Source: Gilliamella sp. wkB108
GTDB lineage: Bacteria; Pseudomonadota; Gammaproteobacteria; Enterobacterales; Orbaceae
Length of the DNA stretch: 64,000 nt
NCBI RefSeq assembly: GCF_001690195.1
Contig: NZ_LZGM01000090.1
Span: 1-64,000, forward strand
Direction of reading: 5' to 3'
The translations under genes and the position numbers were made by a program. This document shows, piece after piece, positions 54,285 through 64,000 of this stretch. Under the pieces are notes generated by a model that saw nothing but the letters and a program-made list of their open reading frames with translations, had not been told where the DNA came from and ran no database searches. Within the stretch, counting starts at the first letter, position 1. Each line of letters starts with the position of its first letter.

Positions 54285-56885
54285 ATGGGAAAATCCCTTG
54301 TTATTGTAGAATCACCAGCCAAAGCAAAAACAATTAATAAATATCTTGGCAAAGATTTCGTGGTTAAATCAAGTGTTGGTCATATTCGTGATCTTCCGGT
54401 GAGTGGAAGTAGCCAGCGCGCTGAGAAAACCAGCAAAGATAAAACAGAAAAGAAAGTAAAACGTTCCGAAAAACAGATCTTAGTTGACAGAATGAGTGTC
54501 GATCCTTACAACGGTTGGCAAGCTCATTATCAGATTTTACCCGGCAAAGAGCGTGTGGTGTCTGAGTTAAAAAAACTGGCGAAAGATGCTGATATGATCT
54601 ACCTCGCAACCGACTTGGATAGAGAAGGAGAGGCCATTGCTTGGCATCTTAAAGATGTGATTGGTGGAGAGGATAGTAAATATCGTCGCGTGGTTTTTAA
54701 TGAAATTACTAAAACCGCTATTAAAAATGCGTTTAATAAACCTTCAATGTTAGATATGGATCGCGTTAATGCTCAGCAAGCGCGACGATTTATGGATCGG
54801 GTTGTCGGCTTTATGTTATCGCCTTTATTATGGAAAAAAGTTGCTCGAGGGCTATCTGCTGGCCGAGTTCAATCCGTTGCCGTGCGCTTAGTTGTTGAAC
54901 GTGAACGCGAAATTCATGCATTTATTCCGCAAGAGTATTGGGATCTTTATGCGGATTTGACTACTTCTAACAAAGAGTTATTAACGCTACAAGTTACTCA
55001 CTATAAAGACGAAGCCTTTGAACCAAAAGATAAACTTGCTATTGATATTGCTTTAACTGAATTAAATAATAGCCAATATCAGGTTACAAATATAGAACAA
55101 AAACCGACTAAAAGTAATCCAACCGCACCATTTATTACTTCTACATTGCAACAAGCAGCAAGTACCCGTTTAGGTTTTGGTGTCAAAAAGACGATGATGT
55201 TAGCACAACGGCTCTATGAAGCAGGTTACATTACCTATATGCGTACCGACTCGACTAATTTAAGTCAAGATGCGCTGACCATGGTTCGCAACTATATTGG
55301 TAAAAATTTTGGTGATAAATATCTACCAAGTTCAGCAAATGTCTATACCAGTAAGAAAAATTCTCAAGAAGCGCATGAAGCCATTCGTCCTTCAGATGTA
55401 ATGATCCTTGCTGAAAATCTCAGTGATGTTGAAGCTGATGCAGGGAAATTATATCAGTTAATTTGGCGACAATTTGTGGCTTGTCAAATGACCAGTGCCG
55501 AATATAACTCAACCACGATAACTGTTAAAGCGGGTGATTTTATCTTAAAGGCTAAAGGTCGTACCTTACGCTTTGATGGTTGGACAAAAGTTCAACCACA
55601 ACTTAGCAAAAATAGTGAAGATAAAATGTTACCAGAGGTAGCGGTTAACGATAAATTAGCATTACAAAGTTTAAATCCAAATCAGCACTTTACTAAACCA
55701 CCTGCTCGTTATAATGAAGCATCGTTAGTTAAAGAACTTGAAAAACGCGAAATTGGACGTCCTTCAACTTATGCAACAATTATCTCCACTATCCAAGATC
55801 GTGGTTATGTTCGTTTGGATAATCGTCGCTTTTATGCAGAAAAAATCGGGGAGATTGTAACAGACAGACTAAGTGAAAACTTTAATGATCTTATGAGTTA
55901 TGATTTTACTGCTCGTATGGAACAAGCGCTTGATGAAATAGCCAATAAAAAACAGGAATGGCGTGAAGTATTAGACCAATTCTTTAGTGATTTTAGTGAA
56001 CACCTTGATATTGCCGAACAAGATCCGGATAAAGGTGGAATGCAGCTGAATCCATTAGTCTTAACGCCAGAAATTAAATGTCCAAATTGTGGACGTGAAA
56101 TGGGAATTAAAACCGCTGGAACAGGGGTTTTTCTTGCTTGTTCTGGTTATTCACTGCCACCCAAACAGCGTTGTAAACAGACAATAAACTTAATTCCTGA
56201 GCATGAGACTTTAAATATTTTAGAAGAAGCAGATACGGCCGAAACCGATGCATTGCGAGCGCGCAAACGTTGTCCAAAATGCCATACAGCAATGGATAGT
56301 TACTTACTTGATAATGAGCGTAAATTGCATATTTGTGGTAATAATCCAATTTGCGATGGTTTTATTGTTGAAAAAGGTAACTTCAAAGTAAAAAGCTATG
56401 AAGGTCCAGTTATTGAGTGCGAAAAATGTGGATCAGAGATGCATTTAAAATCAGGACGTTTTGGTTTATATATGGGCTGTACAAATCCCGATTGTAAAAA
56501 TACTCGCAAAATCTTGAAAAATGGAGATGTCGCACCTCCAAAAGAGGATCCAGTTGATTTGCCAGAACTTAAATGCACCAAATCAGATGCGCATTTCGTA
56601 TTACGTGACGGTGCTTCAGGCATCTTTTTAGCGGCTCATAATTTCCCAAAATCACGGGAAACCAGAGCGCCATTGATTGAAGAATTACAACGTTTTAAAG
56701 ATCGCTTGCCAGAAAAGTTCTTATATTTAACTCAAGCGCCAAGTAAAGATCCTGAAGGTAATCAGGCCATAGTGCGTTTTAGTCGTAAAAGTAAACAACA
56801 ATATGTTACATCCGAAGTCAATGGAAAATCGACAGGTTGGGTGATGCAGTATGTGGACGGAAAATGGATTAATGGTAAAAAATAG
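54285..56885 (+). CDS. topA: DNA topoisomerase I
   Basis: Relaxes negative supercoils by transient single-strand cleavage. The 866 residues (E. coli 865) start with the TOPRIM domain ([27 protein letters not shown] near 108-120). The catalytic Tyr is in [14 protein letters not shown] (Tyr318). The core ends near 590, followed by three four-Cys zinc ribbons ([42 protein letters not shown]) and a C-terminal DNA-binding tail. Six bases past the stop is an expanded copy of the 38-bp element. The topA-cysB order is as in enterobacteria. Confidence 0.97.
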   Translation: MGKSLVIVESPAKAKTINKYLGKDFVVKSSVGHIRDLPVSGSSQRAEKTSKDKTEKKVKRSEKQILVDRMSVDPYNGWQAHYQILPGKERVVSELKKLAKDADMIYLATDLDREGEAIAWHLKDVIGGEDSKYRRVVFNEITKTAIKNAFNKPSMLDMDRVNAQQARRFMDRVVGFMLSPLLWKKVARGLSAGRVQSVAVRLVVEREREIHAFIPQEYWDLYADLTTSNKELLTLQVTHYKDEAFEPKDKLAIDIALTELNNSQYQVTNIEQKPTKSNPTAPFITSTLQQAASTRLGFGVKKTMMLAQRLYEAGYITYMRTDSTNLSQDALTMVRNYIGKNFGDKYLPSSANVYTSKKNSQEAHEAIRPSDVMILAENLSDVEADAGKLYQLIWRQFVACQMTSAEYNSTTITVKAGDFILKAKGRTLRFDGWTKVQPQLSKNSEDKMLPEVAVNDKLALQSLNPNQHFTKPPARYNEASLVKELEKREIGRPSTYATIISTIQDRGYVRLDNRRFYAEKIGEIVTDRLSENFNDLMSYDFTARMEQALDEIANKKQEWREVLDQFFSDFSEHLDIAEQDPDKGGMQLNPLVLTPEIKCPNCGREMGIKTAGTGVFLACSGYSLPPKQRCKQTINLIPEHETLNILEEADTAETDALRARKRCPKCHTAMDSYLLDNERKLHICGNNPICDGFIVEKGNFKVKSYEGPVIECEKCGSEMHLKSGRFGLYMGCTNPDCKNTRKILKNGDVAPPKEDPVDLPELKCTKSDAHFVLRDGASGIFLAAHNFPKSRETRAPLIEELQRFKDRLPEKFLYLTQAPSKDPEGNQAIVRFSRKSKQQYVTSEVNGKSTGWVMQYVDGKWINGKK

Positions 56886-56890
56886 GTAAT

Positions 56891-56946
56891 AAAAAAACCT
56901 GAAACATTTGGCAAGATGTTTCAGGTTAAGCCTACGTTTTAGTATA
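56891..56946 (+). repeat. 38-bp dispersed element, copy E, expanded into a hairpin
   Basis: The 38-bp unit is at 56909-56946 (TTCAGGTTAAGCC then TACGTTTTAGTATA). An inverted extra half precedes it, so AACCTGAAACAT (56896-56907) and ATGTTTCAGGTT (56916-56927) form a perfect 12-bp stem with an 8-base loop right after topA. On the minus strand the stem is followed by seven T, so it would terminate transcription coming from the right; it may also aid topA ending. Confidence 0.85.
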
Positions 56947-57058
56947 AAGACAGATTATCCTTATTTGTGTTAACGTCTAAAAGGAATGATTTTATGATAG
57001 CTTCCTTTTAAATGCAGACTTAAAGGAAGGACAGTATAGGATTGAAGAGGTCTTTGTC

Positions 57059-58030
57059 ATGAAATTGCAACAGTTACGCTATATTGTTGAAGTCGTCAAT
57101 AACGATCTCAATGTCTCGTTAGCGTCCGAGAAACTTTATACATCTCAACCCGGTATTAGTAAACAAATCAAATTACTGGAAGATGAGTTAGGCGTACAGA
57201 TCTTTACTCGTGCAGGTAAACATTTATCTGAAGTAACGCCGGTAGGGCAGAAAATTGTTGCATTAGCCAGAGAAATTCTCAATAAATCACAAGATATTAA
57301 AATCATCGCCAAAGAGTTTAGTCAACCTAATCAAGGTTCATTAACTATTACCACGACTTATACTCAAGCACGTTATGCATTACCAGTTGTGATTCAACAA
57401 TTTATGCAGCAATATCCCAATATTACCTTGCATATGGAACAAGGCTCTTCATCCCAATGCATTATACAAGCACAGTCTGGACAAGCTGATTTTGCTATTG
57501 TGACCGAACTTTCGCAGTTAAGTGATGAAATGATTGCACTACCTTGTTACCATTGGAACCAAGCTATCATTGTGATGAAAGATCATCCTTTGGCACAAAG
57601 CAGTTTAATTACCCTAGAGCAACTGGCAAAATACCCTCTTGTGAGTTACGATTTTTCTAATGACGGTTCAGATCTCAATCAAGCTTTTAACAGAGCTAAT
57701 CAATCGCCCAACATTGTCTTTAGTACTACCGATGCTGAGCTGATCAAAACTTATGTAAAATTAGGAGTAGGTGTGGGTATTGTGGCTAAAATGGCGGTCA
57801 ATGACAATGCGAATGATGATTTTGCGGTTCTCAATGCTGGTCACATCTTCCCTTATAGTACTACTTATGTTGTTTTTAAGCGTTCGTTGTTTTTACGCCG
57901 TTATATGTATGATTTTATTCGTCAGTTTTCACCTCACTTAAACCGACAAACTATCGATAAACTATTGTTATGTGAAACTAATATTGAAGTACAAGCCATG
58001 TTTAACGGGGTAAAATTACCTATTTGCTAA
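57059..58030 (+). CDS. cysB: LysR-type regulator CysB
   Basis: Activator of sulfate assimilation and cysteine synthesis that responds to N- or O-acetylserine. The 323 residues (E. coli 324) begin MKLQQLRYIVEVVNNDLNVS with the winged helix-turn-helix (TSQPGISKQIKLLEDELG, about 28-45). The ligand-binding domain keeps TTYTQARYALP, QGSSSQC in place of the E. coli GSPTQ, LPCYHWNQAIIV and TDAELIKTYVKLGVGVGIVA. The C-terminus NGVKLPIC resembles the E. coli end. Convergent with the his operon. Confidence 0.94.
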   Translation: MKLQQLRYIVEVVNNDLNVSLASEKLYTSQPGISKQIKLLEDELGVQIFTRAGKHLSEVTPVGQKIVALAREILNKSQDIKIIAKEFSQPNQGSLTITTTYTQARYALPVVIQQFMQQYPNITLHMEQGSSSQCIIQAQSGQADFAIVTELSQLSDEMIALPCYHWNQAIIVMKDHPLAQSSLITLEQLAKYPLVSYDFSNDGSDLNQAFNRANQSPNIVFSTTDAELIKTYVKLGVGVGIVAKMAVNDNANDDFAVLNAGHIFPYSTTYVVFKRSLFLRRYMYDFIRQFSPHLNRQTIDKLLLCETNIEVQAMFNGVKLPIC

Positions 58031-58032
58031 AT

Positions 58033-58057
58033 AAAAGCGCGAAATACTTCGCACTTT
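58033..58057. terminator. bidirectional terminator between cysB and hisI
   Basis: AAAAGCGCGAA (58033-58043) pairs with TTCGCACTTTT (58047-58057) with one C-A mismatch. An A-run on one side and T-rich sequence on the other give terminators for both convergent genes. Confidence 0.8.
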
Positions 58058-58071
58058 TGATTTTTGTTAGA

Positions 58072-58691
58072 TTATTTATGTCTGGCTTTTAAAATGCCAA
58101 TGACATCTTTCAGTGAAAGATGCTGATCTTGTAAAAGTACTAACAAATGATAGATCAAATCTGCTGACTCATTTTTAAGTTCTTCTTGATCATGAACAGT
58201 TGCAGCTAAGGCTGTTTCAACACCTTCTTCGCCTACCTTTTGCGCGATGCGTTTAGTCCCATCTTGATAAAGTTTTGCCGTATAAGAAGATTTAGGATCA
58301 GCGTTTTTGCGTGAAGCTAGCAGTTGTTCTAATTCAAATAAAAATCCCCACTCACTTTTAGCCGAAGTGAAACAACTGTTTGAGCCGGTATGGCACGTAG
58401 GGCCAATAGGATCGACCAAAATCAGTAACGTATCATTATCACAATCAGCAGCAATATTTTTCACATTTAAATAATTGCCCGACGTTTCACCTTTAGTCCA
58501 CAAACGTTGTTTGGTGCGTGAATAGAAAGTGACTTTACCACTATCGAGTGTCTGGTTAAGCGCTTCTTGATTCATATAACCGAGCATTAAAACATCACCA
58601 GAAACATAATGTTGAATAATTACCGGCATTAAATTATCGACTTTTTGCCAATCAAGTTGTTGTAGGTTTAATTTGGTATCTGAATTTGAAA

Positions 58692-58698
<7 letters not shown>
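58072..58698 (-). CDS. hisI: phosphoribosyl-AMP cyclohydrolase / phosphoribosyl-ATP pyrophosphatase
   Basis: Bifunctional HisIE, steps 2 and 3 of histidine synthesis. Residues 1-110 are the cyclohydrolase ([58 protein letters not shown] with zinc-binding Cys). Residues about 120-208 are the pyrophosphatase ([42 protein letters not shown]). Length 208 against about 203 in E. coli. The start overlaps the hisF end by 7 bases. Last gene of the operon. Confidence 0.96.
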
Positions 58699-60791
<2,093 letters not shown>

Positions 60792-60792
<1 letters not shown>

Positions 60793-61859
60793 TAAAGTAC
60801 TCCTTTCGAGCTAGGCAACCGATCACTTTCAATTTTAATAGCTTGTTTCAATGTGCGTGCAAAAGCTTTAAATAAACTTTCAATTTTGTGATGATCATTA
60901 TCACCTTGAGTTTCAATGTGTAACGTGATCCCCATAGCATAACTGATTGAATAGAAGAAATGCTCTACCATTTGCGTACTCATATCACCCACTTTTTGAT
61001 GAGTAAACTGTGCTGAAAACTTAAGGTAAGGACGACCCGAAATATCTATTGCACATTTGGCTAAGCATTCATCCATAGGGATCACCGAGGCATAACGAGT
61101 AATACCTCGTTTATCACCTAAGGCTTTTTTCAACGCTTCACCTAAAGCTAAACCGGTATCTTCAATAGTATGATGATCATCAACATGTAAATCTCCCTCA
61201 ACTTGGATATTGAGTTTAATTCCTCCATGGGTAGCTATTTGATCTAGCATATGATCGTAAAAGCCTATTCCGGTATTGATATTACTACCACCTTGACGAT
61301 CTAACCAAACTTCAACTAAAATCTTCGTCTCTTTAGTATGACGTTCAACTTTGGCATAGCGATCAGCTGTTGTTAAACGTTGTGCAATCTCATCCCAATT
61401 GAGATTTTGCCGATCATAGCGTAACCCTTTAATTTGCATATTTTCTGCTAGTTGAATATCAGTAAGTCGATCACCAATGACATAACTATTCTCTTTATCC
61501 AGTTTACCACTTGTTAAATAAGGTAATACCAGTTTAATTTTTGGTTTTCGGCATTCACAGTTATCTGCAGGGAAATGTGGACATATAAGAACGTCTTCAA
61601 ACTTGACACCTTGTGAAGTAAATATCTGCATCATTAAATTATGTGGACCATCAAAATCGGCTTGCGGATAGCTACTCGTACCAAGACCATCTTGGTTAGT
61701 CACCATAACTAACTTAAATCCTGATGATTGTAGTTTTAACAGCGCAGGGATCACATTAGGCTCAAAAGCAAGTTTATCAAAACGATCAACCTGAAAATCG
61801 ATAGGGGGTTCAGTTATTAAAGTACCATCACGATCAATAAATAAATATTTCTGTAACAT
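60792..61859 (-). CDS. hisB: bifunctional histidinol-phosphatase / imidazoleglycerol-phosphate dehydratase
   Basis: Steps 6 and 8 of the pathway. Residues 1-165 are a HAD phosphatase ([17 protein letters not shown], zinc cysteines [26 protein letters not shown]). Residues about 168-355 are the dehydratase with manganese His motifs ([48 protein letters not shown]). From the ATG at 61859 it has 355 residues, as in E. coli; a GTG at 61865 overlaps the AGGAG ribosome-binding site. Confidence 0.97.
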
Positions 61860-61867
61860 GATCACTC

Positions 61868-64000
<2,133 letters not shown>

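Noticed and set aside
54364-54609. Antisense frames inside topA, tamB, the activase gene and hisD
   Set aside because: These are by-products of codon bias in real genes; none has a start signal or recognisable sequence.

Overview
The window is AT-rich chromosomal DNA of a gammaproteobacterium. Most proteins align along their length with Enterobacterales proteins as I remember them (PssA, PotFGHI, RibB, SrmB, TrmA, WaaC/F, HldD, TamA/B, MatP, TopA, CysB, the His enzymes). The topA-cysB neighbourhood, the FMN riboswitch before ribB, the GH43/GPH xyloside pair and the many short genes with wide AT-rich spacers suggest an Orbaceae-type gut symbiont (Gilliamella or a relative). That placement is inference. 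I saw no tRNA, rRNA, CRISPR array, prophage or transposase gene.

Layout. 1-2.4 kb: a repeat copy and a secreted lectin-like or adhesin-like protein. 2.6-5.8 kb: pssA, a YdiK-type permease and an ecotin with a lipoprotein signal. 6.1-10.7 kb: potFGHI putrescine importer with an internal terminator after potF. 10.7-11.9 kb: FMN riboswitch with a very large variable arm, then ribB. 12-14.5 kb: a TonB-receptor remnant, a TetR regulator, a pair of SMR exporters and a convergent Gdx/SugE. 14.8-18.5 kb: peroxiredoxin, srmB and trmA. 18.5-21.1 kb: a candidate minus-strand small RNA, a CusRS-like two-component pair without efflux genes, and yaeP. 21.1-26 kb: waaC, waaF, hldD, cmoM and plsC. 26.1-32.4 kb: a free-standing MnmD-type methyltransferase and tamAB. 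32.9-38.1 kb: GH43 xylosidase, GPH transporter with a consensus CRP site, and a MATE exporter. 38.5-43.9 kb: queH between two inverted repeat copies, then a 1424-residue acyl-CoA-dehydratase-activase-type iron-sulfur protein. 44-49.6 kb: a ynb-type membrane-lipid operon with one extra small membrane gene, then a single HPr of Firmicutes type. 49.7-53.6 kb: APC permease and amidohydrolase. 53.8-58 kb: matP, topA, cysB. 58-64 kb: hisI-F-A-H-B-C and most of hisD on the minus strand.

How the genes work together. Envelope biogenesis is prominent (pssA, plsC, hldD-waaF-waaC, tamAB, ynb cluster). Several genes modify tRNA (trmA, cmoM, mnmD, queH). Polyamine or amino-acid uptake (pot, APC permease), plant xyloside use and the activase-type protein fit an oxygen-poor sugar-rich gut.

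Most notable non-gene signals: (1) a 38-bp element present five times that aligns without gaps, two copies forming inverted repeats around queH and one expanded into a hairpin after topA; (2) a probable intergenic small RNA, with a promoter-like site and a clean terminator, whose middle is nearly complementary to the yaeP translation start; (3) the outsized FMN riboswitch arm closed by a perfect 9-bp helix; (4) the ynb lipid operon, whose CDP-alcohol transferase has Asn at two of the four usual Asp positions. Start sites were moved inward from the longest reading frame for potF, potG, potH, srmB, waaF, hldD, tamA, tamB, ynbA, the APC permease, hisA, hisB, hisC and the TetR gene, using ribosome-binding sites and family N-termini.
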